Shown here: positions 51,380 to 61,098 of the stretch, in pieces
How the letters are laid out: every line of letters begins with the position of its first letter
How positions within the stretch are numbered: position 1 is the first letter of the stretch
Assembly: GCA_001600455.1 (NCBI GenBank)
Contig: BCKC01000003.1
Span: 1,922,001-1,986,000, forward strand
Source of the DNA: Endocalyx cinctus
Taxonomy: Eukaryota > Ascomycota > Sordariomycetes > Amphisphaeriales > Apiosporaceae
Direction: 5' to 3'
Length of the DNA: 64,000 nt
The notes under the pieces: generated by a model
The model's database searches: none
Told to the model about the DNA's origin: nothing
The model's input: the letters and a program-made list of their open reading frames with translations, nothing else
Program-made: the position numbers and the translations under genes

Positions 51380-52888
51380 ATGCCTCCTCATTATCAACCT
51401 ATAACCTGTCCAAAAGCGCCAAGTGGGCTGCAAGGACTTACACATTCACAAATTGAAAAGGAATGGCGTTGTGACCGGTGTCCGTTTTGTCAGATTGAAT
51501 GGGCTATTCCCATTTCAATTTCGGATGATAAATTCCTAGCCCAAGCTATCACTGATGGCCGTACAAACCCTAAGATTATCCCATCCAGTCGCTTCTCTAC
51601 AAGTAGTTCTTCAACACATATCAATACTAGAAGACCAACTCCTGAGTATGATCGTACGGACGATTTCAAAGAACAAATCTCATCTAATATGCGAGCGTCG
51701 CAGACCGAGCTAGACGAAGGGAAATTATCCGAACGATCGAGAAATCCCTCGAAAGAGCAATCACACGGTACTCGTTTTCACCTAACCCTTTGGAAAACCT
51801 ATATGATCATGGATGACACTATTAACTATCCCGGCGAAGCCCAACAACTAAGTTCGTACATTTTTTTTTAATATATATAATTAACTTTAATTAGTTCATA
51901 TTGACCTCCCTCTTTTTCATACCCACTCACATTTTCATGAATCCGAATCCTTGTTTATTCAGACTTTCGTACGAGATAGTTTACCCTCGGAATACCGGAC
52001 ATTGATAAGCGACGAACCTAACAAGACCTATTCCTTGGTTTCAAACGTAAGCAAGTCCAAGGGGTTCACGTATTTTCCTGAAAACAAGGATAATATGCCT
52101 CGTACGATCCGGGACTTATTCGGTCCAGGTGGGTTAGTTCCCATCAAGGAGCCTACGTCGAGAAACCGTTTCCCGAAAACTGATCTACACTTGGTTTTCT
52201 GGATCACAAAGTCCCTGGAAAAAAAGCCTTCTGAATCTTCGTACGATAATATCATTGGCCTTCGGTTTAATGACGACAATCCTTTCTTTATCTACGAAAG
52301 CTCCCACCGAAGCCCGTCTACCCCTTATACGAAGTCTTCACCTCCGATATCGTTGCCAAACCTTTCTACTCATCCTGAGACCAAAAAAGAGAAACCAGAC
52401 ATTTTGAGAATTCGTACGGACGGTTTCACGACATTTATGCCCCAAAACCTTCGTATGAAACGTCGTCGAGAACCTACCATATCCGAAACGAGCCAAAATA
52501 AAAGATTTCGTATTGAGGTAGAGGATGGTGAAGTACGACCTTCTAGTGCTGACGAGTCCCCTCTAACTATGATGGCTCATACGGAATACAATCGTGCGAG
52601 TCAAGAAAGTGATGAAGGGAATGATAAAGGAAGTTGTGTAGAAAATGGCGACGAAGAAATTTGTGACGAAGAAAGTAAAGATGAAGGAAGTAGTGAAAAA
52701 GAAAGTAAGTTTGATTCATACGAATGATTTTTTTAAACAAAAAAAAAAACTGACTTAATCAAGATGAAGAACCATGGTTTCGCGAAACCCTGATCCAGCC
52801 CTTTATCAAAGCCCAACCTCGCCGATATTCTTGGCCTATTGAAAAGACAGAAAAGCAACTTACGTACGAAAGTTATAAATCTTCTTGA
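51380..52888 (+). CDS. Unrecognised 468-residue protein
   Basis: Exons 51380-51851, 51895-52704 and 52764-52888. The introns are 43 nt (GTTCGT..AATTAG, phase 1) and 59 nt (GTAAGT..ATCAAG, phase 1). It opens MPPHYQPITCPKAPSGLQGL with a C-x2-C pair (RCDRCPFC). The middle is globular (RFHLTLWKTYMIMDDTINYP; SEYRTLISDEPNKTYSL; KTDLHLVFWITKSLEKK). The tail is basic then strongly acidic (MKRRREPTISETSQNKRFRI, then a Glu-rich run). A basic NLS-like patch plus an acidic tail suggests a nuclear protein, as inference. The palindrome TCGTACGA recurs through the gene in three reading frames. Its 3' end overlaps the convergent fragment at 52873. Confidence 0.65.
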
Positions 52889-53067
52889 AGAGAGTTATTA
52901 TATGTATCATTACTTTGCCAGAAATCAACTACTCGTACAATGTTTTGGAGTATTTCTTGACCATCGAGAGTTTTCCTAGTTTCATATAACAGAGTGAATT
53001 CTTCACGATAATTATTCATATTAGAAAGATTATCGTACGAAGTTGGCTTTCGCCGCAAATTCCATTT
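52873..53067 (-). CDS. Terminal exon of an unresolved small gene
   Basis: After an acceptor TACTCTAG the frame reads KWNLRRKPTSYDNLSNMNNY, then FTLLYETRKTLDGQEILQNI and NDTYNNSLQEDL before the stop at 52873. This looks like real protein, but no start exon could be found in the low-complexity DNA to the right. It overlaps the end of the convergent gene by 16 bases. Confidence 0.4.
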   Translation of the reverse strand, partial: KWNLRRKPTSYDNLSNMNNYREEFTLLYETRKTLDGQEILQNIVRVVDFWQSNDTYNNSLQEDL

Positions 53068-53336
53068 CTAGAGTATTCATTCGAGCGTATATAGTATGAC
53101 ATTTCCCTAATTTCTACACTTCAAACATTTAATATAGCATTTATAAAAAAAAGTCTTGATAGAATAATTCCGTGATTCTTGGTACTTTTAAACCTTTTTT
53201 TTTTTTAAAAAAAAAAAGGGGGGGGCACTTCTTTGTACGTAACAAAATTATCCAAGTAACATTAAAATACGATTCCAAACTCCCCCCACATCTCCTCCGC
53301 GCCTAGTGTACTTATAACGTGCCCTATAACTGAGAC
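53068..53336. other. Low-complexity intergenic DNA
   Basis: Holds adjoining T, A and G homopolymer runs near 53196-53225. No gene is visible. Confidence 0.5.
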
Positions 53337-53654
53337 CTAGTCATGATTTCTCGCCCGCTTGATGTCTTGTTGTCCTTTTCGGAAACTCGTGAGCGCGACT
53401 CCTAATCTTCCCATCACGTACTCGAGCTCCTGCCGCAGATAGTCTCCTAAACGCTCGACTTCTTTCAGATACGCCAGCTCTTCGCGGAGCCGACCAACCT
53501 CGCGGGTCCTGTCCTCGATGATTTCTTTAAGGGAAGGAGTGTGACAAGTCTTGCCGGCTTCGAGGTTGTCCCTGGTGGCATCCAGGGCCACGGATGATCC
53601 TTGCGCTCTTGCGATAGTTTCATCGATAGGGCGAGGGGCTTCTGGGAAATTCAT
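53337..53654 (-). CDS. Small coiled-coil protein, unknown
   Basis: Intronless, 105 residues. It starts MNFPEAPRPIDETIARAQGS and is strongly helical afterwards (EVGRLREELAYLKEVERLGD). Similar in style to the next minus-strand gene. No family recognised. Confidence 0.6.
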   Translation of the reverse strand: MNFPEAPRPIDETIARAQGSSVALDATRDNLEAGKTCHTPSLKEIIEDRTREVGRLREELAYLKEVERLGDYLRQELEYVMGRLGVALTSFRKGQQDIKRARNHD

Positions 53655-54053
53655 GCTTTTGATAAAAGTAGTGTTGTGTTTGAATGTCTATAAGCGCTTG
53701 TGCTGGTATTTTTGAACGTCGTGAACGTCAGTGTATATGGCTATCCTTACATGGTCGCGCCCTGAACGGGAGAGCCGCTCCCCTAATATTGGATTTTGGT
53801 GGGGCAATTGAATAGGGGGTACAGAATCGGCCAGAGACCAAAGATAAAAATAGGTACGACCAGCATAAATAAGCGCCGAGGCCAATTTCGTACCTTCTTT
53901 TTTTATTTTTATTTTTTCCTAAATATACTTTTCAGAATAGTCTTTTAACGTGTATTCTTTTATTGTTTAGCGATGAATAATACACTATCGTAACGATAGA
54001 CGCGCACGTCATTGTCTCCACAATTCCAACACCAAACTCGCCAAGAGGTCCCC
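53655..54053. other. Intergenic, nothing firm
   Basis: A 65-codon minus-strand frame at 53688-53885 has no ATG. T-rich runs occur near 53897-53918. Confidence 0.4.
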
Positions 54054-54521
54054 CTATTCTGCCAACTCTCCCCTCCTATCACTTCCAGTAGGGCGTCCGT
54101 CACGATACTGATCCCGCAGTAAAGAAAATTCCACCTCGAGTCTCGCTAATACCCCCGCTAGATCTTGGATCTGAATATCCCTTAGATTGGCAGCCCTCAT
54201 CTGCTCCGCCAATTGGTCTCGGCACTGAGAAATGATTGATGCATTTTTTTCCTTCTGGACTCGTTCGTGGTCACGTTCCTCCAGCAGTCGCTGCTTCTCG
54301 TCGCAAATGCGAATCATGTCGCCGATAATCAAGCTATAGCTGGCCCGCTGTTCACGAAGTTCGCTTTCGAGAGAGTCGTTTTGTCGGCGTAGTCGTCGCA
54401 CCTCCTCTTGGAGATGAGCATCGCGGTTTCCGCGCTCCCGTGAAAAGTCGTCTATGTTGCAGCTTATTCGATCAATTACTCTGCGGTATGTAATACTCGG
54501 TTCTTCGTTTAAGGGAGAAGA
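54054..54521 (-). CDS. Coiled-coil protein, first exon unresolved
   Basis: An open frame of 156 codons begins after the acceptor TTTCCAG at 54522 (SSPLNEEPSITYRRVIDRIS) and ends at 54054. Almost the entire length is a heptad-type helix (VRRLRRQNDSLESELREQRA; EEFSLL-like segments later). There is no ATG early in the frame, so an upstream exon must exist; the nearest donor would give an intron of only 32 nt, which is too short. No family recognised. Confidence 0.5.
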   Translation of the reverse strand, partial: SSPLNEEPSITYRRVIDRISCNIDDFSRERGNRDAHLQEEVRRLRRQNDSLESELREQRASYSLIIGDMIRICDEKQRLLEERDHERVQKEKNASIISQCRDQLAEQMRAANLRDIQIQDLAGVLARLEVEFSLLRDQYRDGRPTGSDRRGELAE

Positions 54522-54864
54522 CTGGAAATCATTAGCCCGCTAAATCGTCTTACCACAGCATGGGAAAGAATACGAACTATAATGTTTTGACAACCCTTCG
54601 AACCGTTTTTAAGCATTATGAATGGGTTTCCTTGTTTTTTTTTTTTTCTTTCGTTATTTTCCTTTCATTCCTTTTTTTTAGGGGGGGTTTTATTAGAAAC
54701 ACCTTCGCATGGACGATTCTTGCTGGAGGCCATAATCAGACTCAGTCCATTTACGGCCAGGATATTTTTAGAATACGGATAATATTTAAAGCTCCACAAG
54801 CAGACAACAGACTTAACTTCCACCAACTCACACTTATTCCCACCTAGGCTTATCATATTATACA
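54522..54864. promoter_or_regulatory. Promoter of the J-domain gene, duplicated upstream of its paralogue
   Basis: Shares landmarks with 57885-58104 upstream of the FG-repeat gene: a T/G tract, CCTTCGCA, GGCCATAAT-AGAC-CAGTCCATTT, TATTTTTAGAA and a terminal ACTTCACC/ACTTCCACC stretch. The duplication therefore includes the promoter. Confidence 0.65.
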
Positions 54865-57304
54865 ATGTCATTTGTGCAAACAAGACTCCCAATTACCGTC
54901 GTCAGCGACAGCGAGGATGATACGAATAACGTAGGGGAAAAAAATTCAAACACCCAGGCATCAGGGCCAAACGCCCAGGCACCAAAATCAAAAACCCAGC
55001 AATTAAGGGAGCTTTTAAGCTTTCAAGATCTGTCAAAGCCCCAAGATCCGTCAAAGCCCCAAGATCCGTCAAANCCCCAAGATCCGTCAAANCCCCAAGA
55101 TCCGTCAAANCCCCAANATCCGTCAAAGCCCCAAGATCCGTCAAANCCCCAAAATCCGTCAAAGCCTCAAGATCCGTCAGGGAAGTTATTTCCCGATTGT
55201 GAACAGCAGTTGCAATGGGCAATTAGTGAAGCAATCGGTAACTTAATTACGGATGGGTTAGACGATACTCTAGCTTCTTCTAATACCCTCGACCTTGATT
55301 TTCTTCGAAAAGCATATAAAAACGAAAAAAATCGTGCTATTTTTCGAGCAGCGGTATATCAAGCGTATATGAAACGTTTCAATGGAGTTCATTTGCCGAT
55401 AGAAGTTTCCCAAGCCCTTGGTCAACAGGTAGAGAAGGTCGAGGACAAGGCGTTGGATATAATTGTCGAGAAAGTTTTCAACTTGGCCAAAGAAACTCCC
55501 CCTCCCTGTCATAAGGGGCGTACGGGACTAGTTCAAATAATCAGGCTTTTTAGAACCAAGGGTTCCAACTATGAGATTCTCGGCGTGCCGCAAGAAGCCA
55601 ACGAAAATGCGATCAGGACGGCTTATAAACGTCTCGCCCTTTATTATCATCCAGATAAGCAAAGCCCCGCGGGTTTTGGAAAACAGTGCACCGCTCAAGA
55701 GTACAAAGAGTGTACCCAAGGTATGTAAAGGAGAATCCAAATAAACAAACATCGGCTAACGTCATGGTTTAGCACTTAATGAAGCCAACGCTGTCCTAAG
55801 CGACGCCGCAAATCGGAAGGAATACGACGAACTTCTAAAAACCAAGCATCTCACCCAAGACGTCACCGAGGAATTTGCCGATAATGCGTACGACCCGGAC
55901 GATAACGATGATTTCTCCATGGACGAAGATATGCTAGCCGACGACGAAAAATCTTACCCGGAGCCAACTGACGAGATTAAAAACTTCCATGCCCACATGA
56001 CCAAACGCGTCCAGGCTCTGTTTAGCTCGTTCGAGGGGAAAACTAACCAAGACGAGCTAGCCAAGATCGACAAGTACAACGACCGCATCGCGAAAGATAA
56101 TCAAAATCATAAGAGAGCCAGCTTTGAGATGTACCAAGTTCCTCGAAAAAAACTCTCGTTTTACCAATTCGTACAAAGACATATCGTGGCCCATTTTAAG
56201 ATGAAATTATTCGACGAGGCTAGGGTAGAGCAGGAGGTCCAATGGTTGGAAAATCATTTCACAAAGACTCTAAAGACAAAGCTCTATCAATGGCCAGACT
56301 ACTGGATCTCGCTTCTCATCGAGCCTCTGCGTCAGCGACTGGAATCGATGGGCTTATCCAAGGTACAACAAACGTACCCGCAAATGCCCAGCGGCTTGGA
56401 AGACGTAAGAGATAACTACAGGCAAGTCCAGCCCTTACGTCCCGGCTTCACGATTCTTGGAGATCGAATCCTAGGCTACATACCCATTGAGCGTCGCAGC
56501 AAAATTATGCCTGGAGAGAAGATGATTACCGGCTTCAGGGTTTTCGTGGAGGTCGACGGCGTTAATCCACTCAAGGTTGCGATGGGTAGCGATATTGGCG
56601 ACAGCGCCGCGTTAGCGTATCATAACCTACCTAAGAAGAATAACATCAAGGAAAATGCCGCGACTTACCTGAATATGCCAACATCGGAGCTCGCCCGGAT
56701 CAAGGGCGTCGCGTGGATACCGGGGACATCTGGATCCGACAGATTACCACCTACGTATGTCTGGGTCGAGAGGCAGACGAAGAGCGAAAAGCCAGATATC
56801 ATGAACAGGTCAACGTTGCGTGACTGGATGGGAACCAAATTAGCCGATAAACTCATCGATTCTTGGCTAGTTATCAACGGCATCACTCCGGAATGGGCAT
56901 GCTTAGGTTTCCCCGATCCAGCAAACGACTCCAGATACCTATCACTCACCTACCCAGCCCCGAGGCGATCAGCCCGTTACGACTTGAGACCTCGCGTACA
57001 AAACGGAGGTTTGCAGTCACTCCCACCCGCCCAGCAGGGGATGTCGCCTTTCATTCAGAACGGCAGTTTTCAATCAGTCCCGCCGGCCCAGCAGGGGATG
57101 TCGCCTTTCATTCAGAACGGCGGTTTTCAATCACTCCCGCCAGCCCAGCAGGGGATGTCGCCTTTCTTGCAACAGCTAACGACGCCTAACGGGAAAGACG
57201 ACAGGGTAGAAGAGCTAAGCAGAAAATTTGATCAGCTTGTAGAAGTTTTTACGAGAGAACAGCAAGAACAGCGGCAGCTCATGAACACACTCATTGAACT
57301 TTAA
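54865..57304 (+). CDS. J-domain protein with an unrecognised domain and C-terminal repeats
   Basis: Exons 54865-55720 and 55773-57304 with a 52-nt phase-1 intron (GTATGT..TTTAG) give 795 residues. Residues 53-110 are about nine copies of a KPQDPS hexapeptide, with several ambiguous bases. The J domain is at about 235-308 (YEILGVPQEANENAIRTAYK, HPD motif in YYHPDK), so it should stimulate an Hsp70. Residues about 506-683 form a domain shared with the protein at 58105 (LRPGFTILGDRILGYIPIER; ALAYHNLPKKNNI; WIPGTSGSDRLPP; STLRDWMGTKLADKLIDSWL). Then come three copies of a 19-residue unit (PPAQQGMSPFIQNGGFQSL) and a final coiled coil (ELSRKFDQLVEVFTREQQEQ). I recognise only the J domain. The exon junction lies within the J domain. 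Confidence 0.8.
55022..55180. repeat. 18-bp tandem repeat encoding KPQDPS
   Basis: About nine copies of the unit GATCCGTCAAAGCCCCAA. Five ambiguous bases fall in it, so the assembly probably collapsed or mixed copies and the true copy number is uncertain. Confidence 0.85.
56998..57168. repeat. 57-bp tandem repeat in the J-domain gene
   Basis: Three near-identical in-frame units around CAGCAGGGGATGTCGCCTTT encode the 19-residue Gln/Pro/Phe repeat at the protein C-terminus. Confidence 0.85.
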
Positions 57305-58104
57305 TGATGCATTAGTGCTTTGATGCTGAGTTTTGGCCGTGGTGTGAGAGCTTTCCACAATTGAAATGCTATTTTAGGCTGGTCCAAGCGTACGTCAATA
57401 TTAGGAGTTAGGATCTCGGATATTGGTTTTTAGTGGAATTGATTTTCGTAGTTAGGTAGATTGAATATAATAAACGGGATTCATCAGATGTTAATGTTTG
57501 CAAAGCTCGCTGTTGAGAGGATCATTCTGACGGCGTAATCGGCGCAATTCCTCTTCGAGGCAAGTTTGTCGGTCTCCCTAACAAATTTCTATTCCCATTT
57601 CTACCACTATGTTACGCGGTTGAATACTGTTGAATAATATTGTTGCATTGTTGATTTTCTAACTAATTGATTTTTCATTATTGATTTCATAGTAATAGCC
57701 GGTTACATAATCTGACAAATACAGCTGTCCTAGGCGATTAAAAGAACTGGTTATGATTAATAATCAGAGCATCTGCTCTGTGTTGATCAAGTAGTCTTGC
57801 TCATATTGGCGTATCACGACAGAAAGCGAAAAGACATCTGACCCATTAGTCAAAGCAAGTATCTCATTTTTGTCTCCCTAGCATGAAAGCTTTTTTTGGA
57901 GGGACTGCCTTCGCACGTATACGTCTTGCGGGCAGCGAAGGCCATAATTAGACACAGTCCATTTGTGGCCACCATCGCGCTATTTTTAGAACATGAATAG
58001 TATAAAGCTCAAGGATAAAGACAGACCACGCTCGCTAACTTTCCAAACCACCACTTCACCAATTACCAACTCTTACCAACCTCCTAAGCCTGATCATTCC
58101 CATC
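57305..58104. promoter_or_regulatory. Spacer between paralogues, with the duplicated promoter at its right end
   Basis: The left part is the 3' region of the J-domain gene. It shares GGCTGG-CCAA and TTGAATATAATA with the 3' region of the FG-repeat gene near 59930 and 60002. The right part (57885-58104) is the copied promoter. No ORF is supported between them. Confidence 0.6.
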
Positions 58105-59799
58105 ATGCCAGCTAAGGCCTTGCCCTCGAATCCGAACCCAGGAACCCTCTCCGGTACCCTAATTACACATCCACCTGTCGCCAGCGGCTCTGAAAGCGAC
58201 GATGAAATTAATTACATCAATGCCGGCTATGGCTACAATGAAGTACAAACGGTCGAGGAAGTGCTGGTCGGTTGTGATCCGAAATTACGACGGGCGTTTT
58301 TCGCGGTATCGTCTGAGGTGGCTGACGCATGGCGACAAGAATTTAATGGAGTCGACCCGAGCGAATGGGAGTCCTGTGAGGATGCGTTTAGTGATTCTTT
58401 GCATTGGGAAGATCTAAAAAAACGTGTGTTAAAGAAATACAAGAAGCTCACTGGCGCCTCATATGAAAAAATGAGGGAAATTGGGGAGGAATTCGAATTT
58501 CACATTGAGAGCGTCATCGATCATATGACATACCTGGTCTATAAGCCTTTGCGAAACAATTCCAAGGAGTACGAGCCTTTTGCACGGCATAAAGAGCATG
58601 TTCAGATAGGAGACAAGGAGACGGAAAGCTCCTCGCTCCAGCACAGACAGACCCAGCTCTTACGTCCAGGATTTACGATGTTCGGAAATAAAATCCTGGC
58701 TTATTTACCCATCCAGCGTCGCCGTAATATGCTAAACGTAGCAATTATCAGCATAATATTCGTGCAAGTTGACGATGCCAACCCACTCAAGATTGCGACG
58801 AGTAACGAAATTGGCGATGCAGCCGCATTAGCATATTGCCAGCTACCCGAGAAGAACAACATCGGAAGAAATAAGGAGATATATTACAGTATGTCGCCCT
58901 CAGAGTTTGTCGAAATTATCGGTATTGCGTGGCTACCGGGGACCTCTGGCTCCGATCAACTGCCAATTATGTTTATATGGATCAAGACGTTCACGCACTC
59001 TGTAAAAGCGCACATCTTAACAAGGTCAACTTTCCGTAATTGGATAGGAGCTCGCTTAGCTGATCAATGTATTGACACTTGGTTGGTTAATAAGGGCCTA
59101 GTTCCAGAATGGGGGGCCTCGAACCTATCCCTTACTTATCCGGCCCCGAGGAACGACAGTTTTCAGTCACAGCACGGAATGACGCCTCGCAAGCAGGAAA
59201 GCAGTTTCGGAGGCTTCGGGGGTAATTCCGAATCTTCGCTTTTTGGTCAGAATGATGGTTTTTCCTCAAAGCAAGGCAGCAGTTTCGGCAGCAGTTTCGG
59301 TTTCGGATCTTCACGGCCGAAAACACCGGGATTTGGTCAAAATAATTCTTCGTCAAAACAAGGCAGCAGTTTCGGCAGCAGCAGTTTTGGCAACAACAAT
59401 TTCGGAAAAGTTGACTCGTCACAATCGAAAACACCGCTTTTTGGTCAGAACGATGGTTTTTCCTCAAAGCAAGGCAGCAGTTTCGGTTTCGGATCGTCAC
59501 GGCCAGTATTTAATCAGAACTACAATGCTTCGTCAAAGCAAGGCAGTAGTTTTGGCAGCAGTTTCGGTAGTAGATCCTCACGGCCGAAAACACCGGAATT
59601 TGGTCAAAACAATTCTTCGTCAAACCAAGGCAGTAGTTTCGGCAGCGGTTTTGGTTTCGGATCCTCACGGCCGAAAACACCGGAATTTGGTCAAAACAAT
59701 ACTTCGTCAAACCAAGGCAATAGTTTTGGCAGCGGCTTTGGTAACGGACAGAGCAGTTTTTTTGGTAGTGGGAAAAGCAATATTTTCGGTAGTGGGTAG
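58105..59799 (+). CDS. Paralogue of the J-domain protein with an FG-repeat tail
   Basis: Intronless, 564 residues. Residues about 183-349 match the unrecognised domain of the J-domain protein (LLRPGFTMFGNKILAYLPIQ; ALAYCQLPEKNNI; WLPGTSGSDQLPI; STFRNWIGARLADQCIDTWL; LSLTYPAPR in both). There is no J domain. Residues 350-564 are a Ser/Gly/Gln/Asn-rich tail with more than 25 Phe-Gly dipeptides (SLFGQNDGFSSKQGSSFG, GFGSSRPKTPEFGQNN, SFFGSGKSNIFGSG), the composition of FG nucleoporins. A tail of this type would be expected to enter or bind the nuclear-pore permeability barrier or to form a condensate; this is inference from composition. The acidic N-terminus (SGSESDDEINYINAGYGYNE) resembles the other protein's start in style only. 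Confidence 0.8.
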   Translation: MPAKALPSNPNPGTLSGTLITHPPVASGSESDDEINYINAGYGYNEVQTVEEVLVGCDPKLRRAFFAVSSEVADAWRQEFNGVDPSEWESCEDAFSDSLHWEDLKKRVLKKYKKLTGASYEKMREIGEEFEFHIESVIDHMTYLVYKPLRNNSKEYEPFARHKEHVQIGDKETESSSLQHRQTQLLRPGFTMFGNKILAYLPIQRRRNMLNVAIISIIFVQVDDANPLKIATSNEIGDAAALAYCQLPEKNNIGRNKEIYYSMSPSEFVEIIGIAWLPGTSGSDQLPIMFIWIKTFTHSVKAHILTRSTFRNWIGARLADQCIDTWLVNKGLVPEWGASNLSLTYPAPRNDSFQSQHGMTPRKQESSFGGFGGNSESSLFGQNDGFSSKQGSSFGSSFGFGSSRPKTPGFGQNNSSSKQGSSFGSSSFGNNNFGKVDSSQSKTPLFGQNDGFSSKQGSSFGFGSSRPVFNQNYNASSKQGSSFGSSFGSRSSRPKTPEFGQNNSSSNQGSSFGSGFGFGSSRPKTPEFGQNNTSSNQGNSFGSGFGNGQSSFFGSGKSNIFGSG

Positions 59800-60095
59800 A
59801 GTAGTAGGCAGAGCAGTACGAAGGAAGCACGTGGAGGCCGGAAGAAGCAGCAGGAGATCATGAACAGTTTTCTTCCCACACCCTAGCGGAGGAAGTCGGT
59901 GAACTCCCCATAAGCAAGACGTTATTCTGGGCTGGCCCAAATATAAGATTTAAGATATGATATATTAGTTTAGGGAAATTGAGATTTGTATTTATGTAGT
60001 TTGAATATAATAGGCTGAATTTATTAAGTGATTATGTAGCCGTATGGTTGGATGATTGTAAGTCGGATGAAGCCATTGGGTCTTCATCTTGGCTT
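59800..60095. other. 3' region of the FG-repeat gene
   Basis: Shares GGCTGGCCCAA and TTGAATATAATA with the 3' region of the J-domain gene. No gene is visible. Confidence 0.5.
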
Positions 60096-60566
60096 GCGGA
60101 CCTCATAATAAATGAAACTCGGATATGATATAAGCACGCTAATTTTCTTAGGTAAATTTTGAATATATCAATATATATTAAAAAAGAAGAGAAAAATTGA
60201 AAAAAAAAAAAAAAAAAAAAAGTTGGGTGAAGTTTATGGTATACCGAAAAGCATGCAGTAGGGTAGATAATTGATGTATTGATGATGGAGTGGGAAATTA
60301 CTTTAGTGTGTAGGTGTACGCTAGTCCGCACGGGCCATGTGTACGGTGCACCCGGCAACACCTGTCATTTCACTAGTAATAACGTACCCGTTATCTATCT
60401 ATATATATATATTAATAAAAAAACTTATTTCAATAATATTTAAAGTCTGAATTATTTTATAGTACTTTTTATAATTTTTATCTTGTTTTGTTATGTTAGA
60501 ATTTATTTTTGAAAGTGGTAAGTTGAGATGAAATATTCGAGTTGTTTCATTTATTATGAGGTCCGC
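60096..60566. repeat. Inverted-repeat-bounded AT-rich segment (possible foldback element)
   Basis: GCGGACCTCATAATAAATGAAA at 60096-60117 is exactly reverse-complemented at 60545-60566 (22 bp), with partial matches continuing outward to CTTGGC on the left and on the inside. The interior is AT-rich with a 22-nt A run and a TA microsatellite and has no gene. Confidence 0.65.
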
Positions 60567-61098
60567 TGGCTTGGCCTGTGCGAGGCTCTTTGGCCTAAGA
60601 CGAACTAGGACTAGCGCCTCATGCACCAGCTGTACATACGTAATAACTAGCGAGGTCTTCTGTTTGTGTAAGATAAGACGTCGCCTGCGAAGGGGAATCG
60701 GCGTTACGAATCGGAAGCAATGGAGGCACCGGCGAGGGACGCGTGACGATATGAATATCTCTGTGACTATTTACGTATTACGTTACATATAGCCAAAATT
60801 TTTCCATAGCGGCCTGCTCCGAGAAGGCATCCAAGATAGTCCCAAAACACGTCTTTGTTTCCATGATGTTGTCGAGGAACTATCAGTCATTCACGTCCCG
60901 TGTGCTTACCATTCAAAATGGAAGCAAATAAACCTTATGTTAAAAAAAAAAAAAAAATTCTTATCCTCGACCTTGATATTATCTCTTCGTCCTTTTTTAT
61001 CTTAAATACCGTGATATAGTACCAGTAAACAAGCTTCCACGTGATTGAACAGCATATAAACACGTTTAACCATATAAGGCAATTCAGGAAATACCAAC
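60567..61098. other. Intergenic before the chromo-like gene
   Basis: A 78-codon ATG frame (60556-60792) begins inside the inverted repeat and is Arg/Thr-rich without a motif; it is not called. An A run at about 60941-60957 follows. Confidence 0.45.

Noticed and set aside
54902..55222. Minus-strand ORF of repeated LTDLGA units
   Set aside because: It is the antisense shadow of the KPQDPS repeat in the J-domain gene and has no other support.
59132..59863. Alternative frames across the FG tail (Arg/Val/Ser-rich and Cys/Asn-rich)
   Set aside because: Produced by the nucleotide repeat of the FG region; the FG frame continues directly from the conserved core domain.
60556..60792. 78-codon ATG frame
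   Set aside because: Starts inside a perfect inverted repeat and shows no motif or splice support.
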